Origin: Candidatus Woesearchaeota archaeon
GTDB lineage: Archaea > Nanobdellota > Nanobdellia > SCGC-AAA011-G17 > GW2011-AR20
DNA length: 33,343 bases
Assembly: GCA_016203115.1 (NCBI GenBank)
Contig: JACQNJ010000027.1
Location: 1-33,343 of the forward strand
Direction of reading: 5' to 3'
A program made the translations under genes and the position numbers. The first letter of the stretch is position 1; each line of letters starts with the position of its first letter. Of the stretch, positions 23,065 through 32,664 are shown in pieces. Below the pieces are notes generated by a model. It had not been told where the DNA came from and did not search any database. It saw only the letters and a program-made list of their open reading frames with translations.

Positions 23065-24972
23065 ATGCTTGAAAAAAGAGGCCAAGTTACAGTGTACATC
23101 ATTTTAGGAATTGTAGTAATAGCATTATTCCTTATAACAACTTATATTAGAGATAGTAACATTTTAGATAGTATCAATAAAAGAGTTGAAATTAATGCAC
23201 AGACGCTTCTTGCCCATGCTAGAGTTGAGGAATGCATAACTAATATTGCTAAGGAAAGTGTTAATATTCTGGGAGCACAAGGTGGGAAGATTGAACTTGA
23301 AGAATCAGCATCTTTGAACCCTCTTGTCCCTTTTGGAAACAGTCTGGATATTTTTAACAATGATGCTTTGCGTGTGCCTTACTGGTTTTATAGGACCCCT
23401 AATGGGATTAATACTCAGGAAATTCCAAGCATTAGTGATATGGAATTGGAGCTAGGAAACTATATCAAAAATAATATTATCTTTTGCTATGAGGATTTAA
23501 GAGACTTAGGACAGTATACTGTGGATTATGATGGAGATAGCGAGGTTGAAGTTGACATTCAGGATACTAAAATTTTGGTTTCTATTAGAGGTCCATTAAC
23601 TGTATCCATTGATGATGTTTCCTCTAATTTAGACTCATTTTCTATTGTTTTAAATGCTCCTTTAGGCAGGCTTTATGCTGATGCTAATGACATACTAGAC
23701 AAAGAAAATAAAGAGTTGTTCTTTGAAGAGAGAACTATTGACATGATTGGGTTATATGATGATATTCCCGGAACTGACACTGGATTCAGTTGCGATGAGA
23801 AAACTTGGAAAAAAAGCGAGGTTGAGAGAAGCTTTAGAAGCATTGTCCAGACTAATGTAGGGAACGTTAGAGCAGAGGGAGATTCGAAATACTATAGCTT
23901 AGATGTTCCTACTAATGCACAAGTTAATTTCAGATACTCTACGGATTGGCCTTTTGTGATGAAGGTTATACCTGATGAGGGGGAAGTTATGAAGGGAGAT
24001 TCTGTTATTGAAAGAAAAGGACTTTTGAAATATTTGTCAAGGTTTCTCTGCTTAAACAGCTATCACTTCGTTTATGATGTCCAATATCCCGTTCTTGTTA
24101 CTTTAAGCGATAATGGATATACTTTCCAATATGCTTTTATGGTAGTAATTGACAATAACCAGCCTAGAATCAACAGTGTTGATTTTGATACCATTGAGGA
24201 AGATACTTTTGATGTCTGTAAAGTGAGAAACCATCTTTTGGATGTTAGTGTATTTGCAGATGGCAGAAACCTTGATGATGCTGATGTAAGTTTCCAGTGC
24301 TTCAATTCAATTTGTTCAATAGGGAAGACTGTTAATGGAAACCTTAATGAAAAATTCCCACAATGCTTGAATGGGAAGATTATTGCTGAGAAAGAAGGGT
24401 ATGATAAATCTGAGCTGATTATTGACACTAATCAAGCTGGGAGTGCTTCTTTAGAATTAGAGCCAATTTATTCTAAGAACTTGAATGTCAAGCTTATTGA
24501 TAAAAAAACAGGAACTACTAAAGATGTTGCAAATGAAGTAATAATTATTGAATTTACTGAAGAAAATGGATATAGCACTTCTTTATCTTATCCTGAAGCT
24601 AAGACTGTTGAATTGAGGAGAGGAAAATATACAGTTAATGTTATTGTTTCAAAACCTGGAGAAGTTGCTGTTCCTTCACAAGAAATAGAGAGATGCACTA
24701 AAATTCCTGGATCTGGACTATTCGGAGACTTCCTTAGCAAAGAAAGCTGTGTTAAGGAAAATTTTGAAGCAACTAACCTTGATCAACAGGTTATTGGGGG
24801 GAATAATTTTAATTTTGGTATTACAAGAGAAAATTTAGTTCAATCTGAGGGAATCATAATTTATGCTTTAGTTGAAGATAAAGAGCTTACTCAAGAAGGT
24901 ATTATTTCAACTTATGAGTCTGTAGAGACAAATAATTTAAATTCAAATTTTAAATTACCGGAGTTCACATGA
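23065..24972 (+). CDS. Pilin-like (class III signal-type) anchored surface protein
   Basis: I prefer the ATG at 23065, one base after the preceding stop, over the track's GTG at 23056. The N-terminus MLEKRGQVTVYIILGIVVIA, a basic stretch then Gly-Gln and a hydrophobic helix (about 8-26), resembles archaeal class III (pilin-type) signal sequences, although the usual Glu at +5 is not clear. The extracellular part has a VPYWFYRTPNG segment followed by a helix ending in FCYEDL, and eleven or so cysteines, several near RFLCLNSYHF and CFNSICS, likely disulfide-bonded. The C-terminal third looks like Ig-type beta modules (VNEV/IIIEFTEENGY, RRGKYTVNVIV). It overlaps the giant secreted protein by ATGA and is probably its partner. 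Exact function unknown. Confidence 0.7.
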   Translation: MLEKRGQVTVYIILGIVVIALFLITTYIRDSNILDSINKRVEINAQTLLAHARVEECITNIAKESVNILGAQGGKIELEESASLNPLVPFGNSLDIFNNDALRVPYWFYRTPNGINTQEIPSISDMELELGNYIKNNIIFCYEDLRDLGQYTVDYDGDSEVEVDIQDTKILVSIRGPLTVSIDDVSSNLDSFSIVLNAPLGRLYADANDILDKENKELFFEERTIDMIGLYDDIPGTDTGFSCDEKTWKKSEVERSFRSIVQTNVGNVRAEGDSKYYSLDVPTNAQVNFRYSTDWPFVMKVIPDEGEVMKGDSVIERKGLLKYLSRFLCLNSYHFVYDVQYPVLVTLSDNGYTFQYAFMVVIDNNQPRINSVDFDTIEEDTFDVCKVRNHLLDVSVFADGRNLDDADVSFQCFNSICSIGKTVNGNLNEKFPQCLNGKIIAEKEGYDKSELIIDTNQAGSASLELEPIYSKNLNVKLIDKKTGTTKDVANEVIIIEFTEENGYSTSLSYPEAKTVELRRGKYTVNVIVSKPGEVAVPSQEIERCTKIPGSGLFGDFLSKESCVKENFEATNLDQQVIGGNNFNFGITRENLVQSEGIIIYALVEDKELTQEGIISTYESVETNNLNSNFKLPEFT

Positions 24973-27900
24973 GAAATAGGATATTTGCATTATTCTGCAT
25001 TTTTTTAGTATTGGGCACTAGTTTTGCTGCTGCTCAATCCATTAGAGATAGTGATATTCCTATTTTTACGAACACAATAGAAGAGACTGGGGAATCGATA
25101 CTTGTCAATGCTGGGAAATTAGAGCCTAGTATTGTTCCCACTAATATTTTAGAAGAGCAAGATGTTCCTGTATATGTGTTCTTGAAAGGAGCTACTTTGG
25201 GAAGCTTAGCTTTTGGGGAAGATGCTCCTGAAGCTAATCCTTTTTATGGAATCCCTGAAATTGAAAGAGTAAGCATTTCTGGAATTGAAAGCACTAATAA
25301 TCTTGTTTCTAATGTTGTGCATATTAAGCCTAAAGACAGGAGATATATTGTTGATGAAAGTGGGAGATTTTTTGATATGGGCTACTTGATTTTAAAATTG
25401 AGAAAAATCAAGGATGAAAAGGAATTGCCTCAGTTTAATGATACTGCCTTGGCAAGAGTTAAAGATGATAATCTAGAATTATTAAAAACTGGTGGACCTA
25501 CTATCGATGCAAAGATCGATTTAGATATTAGATTTAATACTGATACTTCTTTTGGGGTATTTGGCGCTCAAGATTTGAGATTGGCTGAGCAGACAAATGA
25601 AAAAGAATGGCTGGATAGTGCTAATAGGGTTTCTTTCTGGGGAAGGAATGGGTATATTAGAGCTGATAGAATTAGAGATGATGGTGTTACTTTAAGTGTT
25701 TATGATGGGAGAAATAGGAGAATTCATGGAGTTACTCTCGCTAAAAATGGAGATGAAAGTTCACCTATCAGATTAAAGGAATTTGGACCTGTTGAGAATA
25801 CTTTATTTAGAATTAGGCTAAATAGTGTTGTTATTCCTAGAGATAGTGCTGAGCTTGAGATTAGTGGAGATATTTATAATTTAGCTGAAGGACAGAGATT
25901 GTATCCTGGGAGCAATTGGAAAGTTGAAAAAATCAGAAATAATTTGGAAGTTAAAAGTGAAGAAGGAAAAGTTATTTCCCTATATGATGAAGTAACTTTA
26001 ATTGGAAAAGATGGACAGAGAAAGAGCTTGAAGATTGTTTATTTTGGCGAAGTGCAGAAACTTGAAGTTACAGAAAAGACCAAAGTTGATAAGACTACTG
26101 AAGGTTATATTAAATTTAAGGATATACTTGATAATGATCCGGAATTTATTGAAAAGGTTGAAGAGATTTCTCTTAAATTAAATATTGATCCAAACCATTT
26201 AATGGCTGTAATGGCTCTTGAAAGTGGGTTTGATCCGACAGTATATAATCCTCGCCCAGATTCTAAGGCAATTGGTTTAATTCAGTTTATACCTACAACA
26301 GCTGATAGTTTGGGTACTTCCACTGATAAATTAAGAGAAATGAGTAGAATACAACAATTAGAATTTGTTGAGAAACACTTTAATCCCTATAAGGGGAAAA
26401 TTAGGAAAGGCAGTTTGGAAGACGTTTATATGGTTATAATAGACCCTTCTGTATCGGTCGGCAAGGAACCAGAATCAATTATGTTTAGTAGAGAGTATCG
26501 CCCTGTAAAATATAATGCAAATGCTGCGGCTTTAGACAAAGATGGAGATGGAGTAATCTATATAAAAGAGGCAACTGAGTCTGTTAAGAGCGTCTATGGT
26601 TTAGGAGCACCTCTTGCAGTTACTGCACAACCAACTGTTCCTGGAGAATTTGCACTTTACTTAGAAAATGAAGATATCTGTGTTAATGTTGGTTTTGAGG
26701 ATAGTGAAGCATTAGATAAAACAAGCAACCAGATTTATTGCAAATCTATTCAGGAAATTGAAGAGTCTATAAATAAAGGATTAACTGGAGAAACATTAAA
26801 TGAAGCTTATTATAGACTAGGTGAAGCTAATGAAGCATTAGGAGTTAACAATCTGTACCATAAAAGGCAGGCTATTCTTGCATATGAGAATATTGCAGAA
26901 GGAACATTATATGATTTAGCGCAGGATAAAAAAGAAGGTTTAGAAGAGCAAATTGCTGGGAATATGGATATCAGCGGAGCAAATATTTTCTTAGAAGATG
27001 AAAATGTTAAGGTAATTTTCAGATCTATTAAAGTTGTAAGAGAAAAAGACAAGGCTAGTGCTACTTTAAGCTTGGATAATAACCAAGGAACTTATACTAC
27101 TGGAGATGTTATTACTGGAGGGATTGATGAGCAAAATAATAAGTTTGAATGGAAAATTGAGTCTATAACTACAGATAAAATAGTTCTGAAACAATACTTT
27201 GAGGATTCTAAGATTTCTGGAAGAAGAGAGACTCTCAGGATTAATGATGTTATTGCTTTGCAAACAGGTACTGGAAAAACTGTGACTGTACAAATTTTAG
27301 ACATTGACACAAAAAGGCAAGCATACATTACTATTTTACCTGGAAGCGGAAGGGCAATAAGCAGAAGCACTGTTGATGTCAAGATTCCAATTGAGAGAAG
27401 AGCGATCCAGTTCAGCACTGAGCAAATAGACTGGCAGATAAATAAGACAAGAGAAGTTATTAAGAAATTGGATTCTATAATTGACAAATTGGATACTACT
27501 GTAAAAATTTGGAAATCTACCTGTTTAGGAGTATTTGCATTTCTCAGCTTAAAGAACTTGGTAACTTCTAGTTCTGAAGGAGAAGCTAGAGCTTTAATCA
27601 TGAGGGGAATTGATGGCAAAAGCGGATTTGGTGCTTATTGCAATGAAAACAGCGGATTAAATAAAATTTATTCTAGTTATGATGAATGTATTTTCAAAAA
27701 CCAAGATTATATTGAGAAAAGAATTAATGAGGAAAAACAAAATATAATTAATGCTGATAATTATGTCAAAACTGGATATGCTCAAGAATATGGGCAATTT
27801 AAACTTAATGAAGATGATGCTTCTTTAATTTCAAAACAAGATGCAAGAGAGCTTAAGCTATTAGAGTCACAAATAAGAGTTTCTGAGGAAAATTTAGAAA

Positions 27901-30900
27901 GTGCTAGTAATGTGAATCAGGCAATTGAAACAAGGAGTTTAGACTCATTAAAAGAGCAGCTTAGGGTTAAACGAGAGGTTATAGAAAAAACCAAGGCAAA
28001 CTTTAATGAGGCTAAAAACTATGCTGAAACTGTTTCTAAAAATTCAGATATTACTGATCCGGAGGCTATTAAGAAGGTTAGAGATGAGGCATTTAGTGTC
28101 AAACTTAATGAATTATCCAGGTCAGTTGGAACTGGAATAAAATCTGAGGAATTTGCAAATTTACAACCTTTGACATTTGTTGATGGCAGGACTTTTGATA
28201 AAAATGGAGCTCTTTTGAATGCTAAAGAAGTCAAAGGATCAGAATATGTGGATTATTTACAAAGACAAATTGATGCAGAAAATGACCCAACCAAAAAGGC
28301 TAAATTAATTGCTTTGAAAGAAAAAATCGAAAAAAATCCTGAAAAAATAGTTGTTACTGATGATGGGAAGACTATTTACCAAGCAGAAGGTAATTATTAC
28401 TATTCTGAGACTGAGGATTATTTAGGATTGAGAATAAGAAGGAATTATGCAAGAGCTAATGTTGCTGAATATTATGAAAATGGAAGGCCATTTTGCGTGC
28501 CAATTGGTGAAGGCAATTATGTAAGAGTATTAGAATATTATGCTGATGGAACTGCTAAGACTGTTGATGAAAGGAATGTAGGATCAGATGGAGAATTGTG
28601 CACAAGTGATGATGTTATAATTAATTCTGATAGCTTGGTAAAATTAAACCCCCAAAAAGAGCAGGAATTAAAAAGAGCCGCTGCAAGAGCTGGAACTTGT
28701 GCTCCTGGCATGTATAAACCTGGTAATTTTATTTGCAGCTATGCTAGAGCTAAGGCTGCTGAGGTTATTACTAAGCTTCAATGTACAGATGTTATGAGTA
28801 TTAGTGACTGCAAAATATTGTTCAATACTTGTGATCCTGTAATGTGCCCGACTTCAAGATTTAATTTAGGTGGGAAATGGAATGTTGGAAGTGTTCCCGA
28901 GACAGGAATTGCAGGATCTTTATTTTTAGGATTGAAGACTGAAAATAATCCGTTATCCAGAGTATGCTATACAGGCGTATTATCTGGATTAGAGGGAGTT
29001 AGAAGCGTTTTCCAGGGATATGAGCAGTGTTTGCAAACTGCGAAAGTTGAAGGAACTACTGTTGGGATATGTGATAAAGTCAGAAGTGTATTTATTTGCG
29101 AGAATGTTTGGAGAGAAGCTGTTGCGATAACTGGAAGTGTTGGCGGGTTTAGTGCATTTAGTGGGAATTTATTTGGAAATGCTAATGGAGGAGGGGAATA
29201 TGCTCCGAATGAGTTCAGCAAGAGACTAAAACAGACTAGTGATTCTGCTAAGTTCTTTGCCAATGATTATGCCACTTCAAGCTTGGCTGCATATAACGCG
29301 AGATCTTTGGGTGAAGCAGGAAGCCAGATTTGCAGGAACATTTATGCTGGGAAAGCTCCTGGAATAGGAAAATTAATTGATCAGATAACAACACCTGAGA
29401 GTCCACCACAATTTACTGCATTCTTTGATGAGTATCCTTGGAGCAGTGATGCAGGAGATACAAGATTAAATGTCGGCGCAGGATTGCTTAGCAATGTGCA
29501 GGAGCAATCAAGATACAGTGTGTTCTACCACATTTATGCGGGAAGAGCTGCAGATGTTAGGTATAGTGTTTATTTGAAGGATAGATTGGGAAATATTGCT
29601 TATGTTACTGAGAGAGCTGGAGGCAGAGGCAGAGGGTTTATACCTAGGGAAGAATTTGCAAGCAAGAATATTGACTTTATTGGGAGAAGCGGATTTACTG
29701 AGATTTGCGTTGAGATAAATGGAAGGGAAATCTGTGGATTTGGAAGAGCTAGTACTGATTTTGGGGTTAATTATATCAATGACAAAGTTGTTACCAATGA
29801 ACTTCAAAGAGAGATTAAGACTAAAGAGCAGTGTGTACCTGAAAATGAGGCTGGGCCTACACTTGCAGGAATTGTAACTCCTGAAAATATTAATACAGGA
29901 GATGTTACTGGAGGAATTGTGAGAGTTTGCAGCAATAAAAATCCTGGGGAAGGAGGAAATGAAGCAAGATGGCAAGTTGTTGGAGAATGTGGCAAGGATA
30001 AAGAAGATATTGAACTTGGAAGTTGCTGGATTGATACAATGACTATAAGAATTAATGACAAGGCTTTGAAAGAGCAGACTGTTCAAAATATTATTAGCAA
30101 ATATGATGTCAAAGAAGGAGAGCTTGTTTTAGGATTGAGTAAAGAGCTGTTCATGAATTTGTATAATGAGCATATTTCTGCTTTAAGTAACTTTTTACTT
30201 TTTGAATCGGGCAAACCTTTAAGTGAAACAGAAAAAAATATTTTGCTTCAAACTATAGGCATTGAAGATGATGATGAAAGTTTGAGGTTTATTGCTGCTC
30301 AATCTATAGATTACGGGGCAATTGCTCAATTAAGAGTTGGAGAGATTTATTTGGTTTTAGCTAATGATAAGAGAACTAAAGAAAGTATTGCTGGGCAAGC
30401 TGGACAACAAACTTCTCAGGTTGCATCTCCCTCTGCCGCTACTACTGTTTCTGTTACTAGTAGTGCTACTGTATCTCTTTTCAATCTTTGCAGTGATTCT
30501 AACGGAGTTTATTACGCAGAAAATGATGAAGAAAGTTGTGCCTTTGGAGATACTAAGGTTAGATCTGCCCTATCTCAATTGGAAGTGAAAAAATTTAGAG
30601 ATAATAATCTTGTAGATAATGCTGCTTGTGGTGATAATACATTTTTGACTATTACCACTCCTTGGAATAACAGAGATGTTTGCCATCGAAGAACGAAAGG
30701 CGTAAATGGATGTTACTATGATAGCTCTCCTGTTATGATTAATGGCTGTTTTTTATGTGAATCTAAAACCTCTTGTTCTGTATATAAAGATAAAGAGGAA
30801 TGTGAAAAATGGGATCCTTGTGTTTTAGACTGTAAATGGAGCAATAACAAGTGTATATCTAGGGATTCTTTTAATCAGAATCAGCAACTAAATACTCAAC

Positions 30901-31277
30901 AAGGAGTCAATCAAGATTTTGCACAGGAGAAAACTAAATTGGAAACTTATAACTTAGACTACTATGATAGGAGTAATGGAATCTTGTATATCAATATTGA
31001 AAATTTAGGCGGGGGATATTACATAAGTAATGAAAATGCTGGAGGAACTTATCCAATATTTAAAAGCTATGATTCTCTGGAACTGGCGCCTGGGGCGCTT
31101 CCTGGTGAAGACATAGAAGTGGGATATGTTAGCGGTGATGGAAGTGTTTATATTACAAATGGGGAACAAAATGAGCAATTACTGGAAAAAATAAAGATAA
31201 AACAAGGGGTTATACCTAATCTTTTTGTCAATAAAGGAACTGAATCATTTTATTTTGATGGAAATCTCCTAGTATGA
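24969..31277 (+). CDS. Giant secreted protein (2102 aa) with lytic-transglycosylase-like domain
   Basis: A signal peptide (about 1-22, LFCIFLVLGTSFAAAQ) is followed by beta-rich modules (about 25-375). An SLT-type domain (about 381-548) has MAVMALESGFDPT with the presumed catalytic Glu418, then AIGLIQFIPTTADSLG and a calcium-type loop DKDGDGVIYIKE at 523-534. A coiled-coil-rich region spans about 818-1024, Cys-rich segments about 1243-1404 (CDPVMCPTSRFNLGGKW) and 1838-1980 (CVLDCKWSNNKC), and a beta-sandwich about 1477-1606. No C-terminal anchor is seen, so it is secreted or held by partners. SLT domains cleave murein glycans in bacteria; whether this one is active, and on what, is unknown. 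It is coupled by ATGA overlaps to the pilin-like gene and to the membrane gene behind. Confidence 0.8.
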   Translation: MRNRIFALFCIFLVLGTSFAAAQSIRDSDIPIFTNTIEETGESILVNAGKLEPSIVPTNILEEQDVPVYVFLKGATLGSLAFGEDAPEANPFYGIPEIERVSISGIESTNNLVSNVVHIKPKDRRYIVDESGRFFDMGYLILKLRKIKDEKELPQFNDTALARVKDDNLELLKTGGPTIDAKIDLDIRFNTDTSFGVFGAQDLRLAEQTNEKEWLDSANRVSFWGRNGYIRADRIRDDGVTLSVYDGRNRRIHGVTLAKNGDESSPIRLKEFGPVENTLFRIRLNSVVIPRDSAELEISGDIYNLAEGQRLYPGSNWKVEKIRNNLEVKSEEGKVISLYDEVTLIGKDGQRKSLKIVYFGEVQKLEVTEKTKVDKTTEGYIKFKDILDNDPEFIEKVEEISLKLNIDPNHLMAVMALESGFDPTVYNPRPDSKAIGLIQFIPTTADSLGTSTDKLREMSRIQQLEFVEKHFNPYKGKIRKGSLEDVYMVIIDPSVSVGKEPESIMFSREYRPVKYNANAAALDKDGDGVIYIKEATESVKSVYGLGAPLAVTAQPTVPGEFALYLENEDICVNVGFEDSEALDKTSNQIYCKSIQEIEESINKGLTGETLNEAYYRLGEANEALGVNNLYHKRQAILAYENIAEGTLYDLAQDKKEGLEEQIAGNMDISGANIFLEDENVKVIFRSIKVVREKDKASATLSLDNNQGTYTTGDVITGGIDEQNNKFEWKIESITTDKIVLKQYFEDSKISGRRETLRINDVIALQTGTGKTVTVQILDIDTKRQAYITILPGSGRAISRSTVDVKIPIERRAIQFSTEQIDWQINKTREVIKKLDSIIDKLDTTVKIWKSTCLGVFAFLSLKNLVTSSSEGEARALIMRGIDGKSGFGAYCNENSGLNKIYSSYDECIFKNQDYIEKRINEEKQNIINADNYVKTGYAQEYGQFKLNEDDASLISKQDARELKLLESQIRVSEENLESASNVNQAIETRSLDSLKEQLRVKREVIEKTKANFNEAKNYAETVSKNSDITDPEAIKKVRDEAFSVKLNELSRSVGTGIKSEEFANLQPLTFVDGRTFDKNGALLNAKEVKGSEYVDYLQRQIDAENDPTKKAKLIALKEKIEKNPEKIVVTDDGKTIYQAEGNYYYSETEDYLGLRIRRNYARANVAEYYENGRPFCVPIGEGNYVRVLEYYADGTAKTVDERNVGSDGELCTSDDVIINSDSLVKLNPQKEQELKRAAARAGTCAPGMYKPGNFICSYARAKAAEVITKLQCTDVMSISDCKILFNTCDPVMCPTSRFNLGGKWNVGSVPETGIAGSLFLGLKTENNPLSRVCYTGVLSGLEGVRSVFQGYEQCLQTAKVEGTTVGICDKVRSVFICENVWREAVAITGSVGGFSAFSGNLFGNANGGGEYAPNEFSKRLKQTSDSAKFFANDYATSSLAAYNARSLGEAGSQICRNIYAGKAPGIGKLIDQITTPESPPQFTAFFDEYPWSSDAGDTRLNVGAGLLSNVQEQSRYSVFYHIYAGRAADVRYSVYLKDRLGNIAYVTERAGGRGRGFIPREEFASKNIDFIGRSGFTEICVEINGREICGFGRASTDFGVNYINDKVVTNELQREIKTKEQCVPENEAGPTLAGIVTPENINTGDVTGGIVRVCSNKNPGEGGNEARWQVVGECGKDKEDIELGSCWIDTMTIRINDKALKEQTVQNIISKYDVKEGELVLGLSKELFMNLYNEHISALSNFLLFESGKPLSETEKNILLQTIGIEDDDESLRFIAAQSIDYGAIAQLRVGEIYLVLANDKRTKESIAGQAGQQTSQVASPSAATTVSVTSSATVSLFNLCSDSNGVYYAENDEESCAFGDTKVRSALSQLEVKKFRDNNLVDNAACGDNTFLTITTPWNNRDVCHRRTKGVNGCYYDSSPVMINGCFLCESKTSCSVYKDKEECEKWDPCVLDCKWSNNKCISRDSFNQNQQLNTQQGVNQDFAQEKTKLETYNLDYYDRSNGILYINIENLGGGYYISNENAGGTYPIFKSYDSLELAPGALPGEDIEVGYVSGDGSVYITNGEQNEQLLEKIKIKQGVIPNLFVNKGTESFYFDGNLLV

Positions 31278-31951
31278 AAAAAACATCCAGAAAAAACATT
31301 TTTAGGACTTACTTATTAGATATTGGATTTGTTTTGTTTTTAGGATTCTTTTTGATCTTTTCTAGAAATATTGTAGGGAACTATATTTCACAAATGAATG
31401 TTTATTTGCCACAGATTAATTCTATTGATCCAAATTTAGACCCTGTTGGAGCCGAGTTTTTGATTAAAGATGCTAATTCAATTTCTAATAACATGTTTAT
31501 TTTTTTATTAGTAATACCTGTTGTTGTGTTTTTAATTTACTTTATATTTCAGGGTTTGAGTTTTTATTATCTGAAAAAAGAAAAAAAATATTTGATTTAT
31601 TTTTTTGTAACTAGCTTGTTTTCTTATATCTTATTTGCGCTTTTATTAACTAAATCTTCTTTTAATATACCTTTAATCTTGATATTTTTGTTAATCGCTT
31701 ATTTAACATTTTTATCTTATTTAACTATCAATGGAGAAGATTATTTGAAGTTATTGAAGCAGTCTTATGTTTTGTTTTTTGTATTTTTGGGTTATTTACT
31801 ACTATGGATAATCTCTTTCTCTTTATTTTTAATGGCTATACTGAATTATACAATAAGTAATATTAGCTATGTTCTTTTTGCTGGACTTGGATTGCTTGTA
31901 TTATTAGGAATAAGCTACTGCAAAATCTTGATCGTAGAAAAATTTTCTTAA
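31274..31951 (+). CDS. Six-span membrane protein ending the envelope operon
   Basis: A basic N-terminus (MKKTSRKNIF) precedes about six membrane helices (about 12-32, 74-97, 105-125, 130-150, 163-188, 195-215). A loop of about 40 residues between the first two spans (SQMNVYLPQINSIDPNLDPV) is probably extracellular. No transporter motif is recognised. The ATGA overlap with the giant secreted protein suggests a fixed ratio and a role as its membrane partner or assembly factor, which is inference. Confidence 0.7.
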   Translation: MKKTSRKNIFRTYLLDIGFVLFLGFFLIFSRNIVGNYISQMNVYLPQINSIDPNLDPVGAEFLIKDANSISNNMFIFLLVIPVVVFLIYFIFQGLSFYYLKKEKKYLIYFFVTSLFSYILFALLLTKSSFNIPLILIFLLIAYLTFLSYLTINGEDYLKLLKQSYVLFFVFLGYLLLWIISFSLFLMAILNYTISNISYVLFAGLGLLVLLGISYCKILIVEKFS

Positions 31952-31956
31952 AATTT

Positions 31957-32080
31957 TGAGGGAGTCAGGATTCGAACCTGAGTAAGCACTAAGCTACTGG
32001 GTGTCTTATGCCTCTTAGCAGCCTAAGCTTGACCTTTTATTTCTAAAATCCAGCCCGTTTGACCGCTCCGGCACTCCCTC
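31957..32080 (-). tRNA. tRNA-Leu (anticodon probably UAG) with intron; anticodon arm irregular
   Basis: On the minus strand the acceptor GAGGGAG pairs with CTCCCTC (discriminator A). The D arm CCG ... CGG contains AGCGGTCAAA. A long class II variable arm (TAGCTTAGTGCTTAC) and T arm TCAGG-TTCGAAT-CCTGA follow. The 5' half of the anticodon region reads CTGGATTTTAGA; a tRNA-Leu(UAG) would need one T fewer. The 3' stem CCCAG leaves an A-C mismatch with CTGGA. The inserted bases resemble a canonical-site intron. The gene may be functional with an unusual arm, contain a sequence error, or be decaying. Confidence 0.75.
32003..32041 (-). other. tRNA-Leu intron (about 39 nt, near 37/38)
   Basis: Helix TTTA/TAAG with bulges GA|A and AC|A gives a workable junction, and the intron holds a CTTAG-GCTG-CTAAG hairpin. 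The ends are less certain than for the other tRNAs because the anticodon arm is irregular. Confidence 0.5.
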
Positions 32081-32128
32081 ATTTAAAAAACTAAATCAAT
32101 ACTGTTTAAAAAATATTCTGAAAAAGAA

Positions 32129-32377
32129 TTAGTGCTGTATTCTTGGAAGCCTTCTGTTAGCTTTCTTTGTTCTTATAATTGTTTTTTGCTTTTTGTGATT
32201 GCCAGTTCCTGTTTTGTTCTGCCAGGAATAACTTCTCAAACTTCTTGATTTTCCATAACCACAACTTGAGCATTTTTTATGAGACTTGTGATAAGTTTTT
32301 TTGCCGCATCTCCTGCATCTTATAACTTGAGTCCTTTTACCGGACTTCTTACCCATAGAATATGTTCCTTTTGTCAT
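32129..32377 (-). CDS. rpl37e: Ribosomal protein L37e
   Basis: [15 protein letters not shown], a [10 protein letters not shown] ... CSSCGYG zinc ribbon (C21, C24, C36, C39) and RSYSWQNK are the L37e signature. The large-subunit protein binds zinc and rRNA. The C-terminal tail ([20 protein letters not shown]) is basic. It follows lsm by 4 bases, the conserved archaeal Lsm - L37e pair. Confidence 0.96.
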   Translation of the reverse strand: MTKGTYSMGKKSGKRTQVIRCRRCGKKTYHKSHKKCSSCGYGKSRSLRSYSWQNKTGTGNHKKQKTIIRTKKANRRLPRIQH

Positions 32378-32381
32378 TTCT

Positions 32382-32609
32382 CTATTGAGGCGATATCAGA
32401 ATTATTGTGTCTCCCCGCAAAAACACATTTCCTATTTTTCTTTTTAATGTGCCTTCAGCATGCTCTTCTGCATCCTCTAGCACGAGATTAATGTGAATAT
32501 CAAATGATTTTAAGACACCAATGAACTGCCTTCCATTCTTAAGTTCTATCATTATTCTTTTATTCCTTGAATCATTAAGGATGTCCAGAGGTCTATCACT
32601 ATTACTCAT
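32382..32609 (-). CDS. lsm: Lsm (Sm-like archaeal) RNA-binding protein
   Basis: The 75 residues contain both Sm motifs: [20 protein letters not shown] (Sm1) and [11 protein letters not shown] (Sm2). Archaeal Lsm proteins form heptameric rings that bind U-rich RNA. Directly upstream of rpl37e on the same strand, as in most archaea. Confidence 0.94.
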   Translation of the reverse strand: MSNSDRPLDILNDSRNKRIMIELKNGRQFIGVLKSFDIHINLVLEDAEEHAEGTLKRKIGNVFLRGDTIILISPQ

Positions 32610-32630
32610 AAATCCATTTTAAAATCACAA

Positions 32631-32640
32631 TATATTTAAA
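32631..32640 (-). promoter_or_regulatory. Probable TATA box for lsm-rpl37e
   Basis: On the minus strand TTTAAATATA lies 21 bases upstream of the lsm ATG. A second candidate (TTTTAAAAT, 32617-32625) is too close to the start. Confidence 0.35.
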
Positions 32641-32664
32641 GCTTTGTATGAAGCTAAACATAAA

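Noticed and set aside
22941-24972. RHH antitoxin with a toxin partner
   Set aside because: The next gene encodes a 635-residue surface protein, not a small PIN, RelE or similar toxin.
29508-30086. Minus-strand ORF of 192 residues
   Set aside because: It mirrors the giant gene in antisense, with composition typical of antisense shadows (Ser, Asn, Ile) and no promoter.
30364-30588. Plus-strand 74-residue Leu-rich ORF inside the giant gene
   Set aside because: It is an out-of-frame shadow of the low-complexity Ala/Ser/Thr/Val stretch of the 2102-residue protein.
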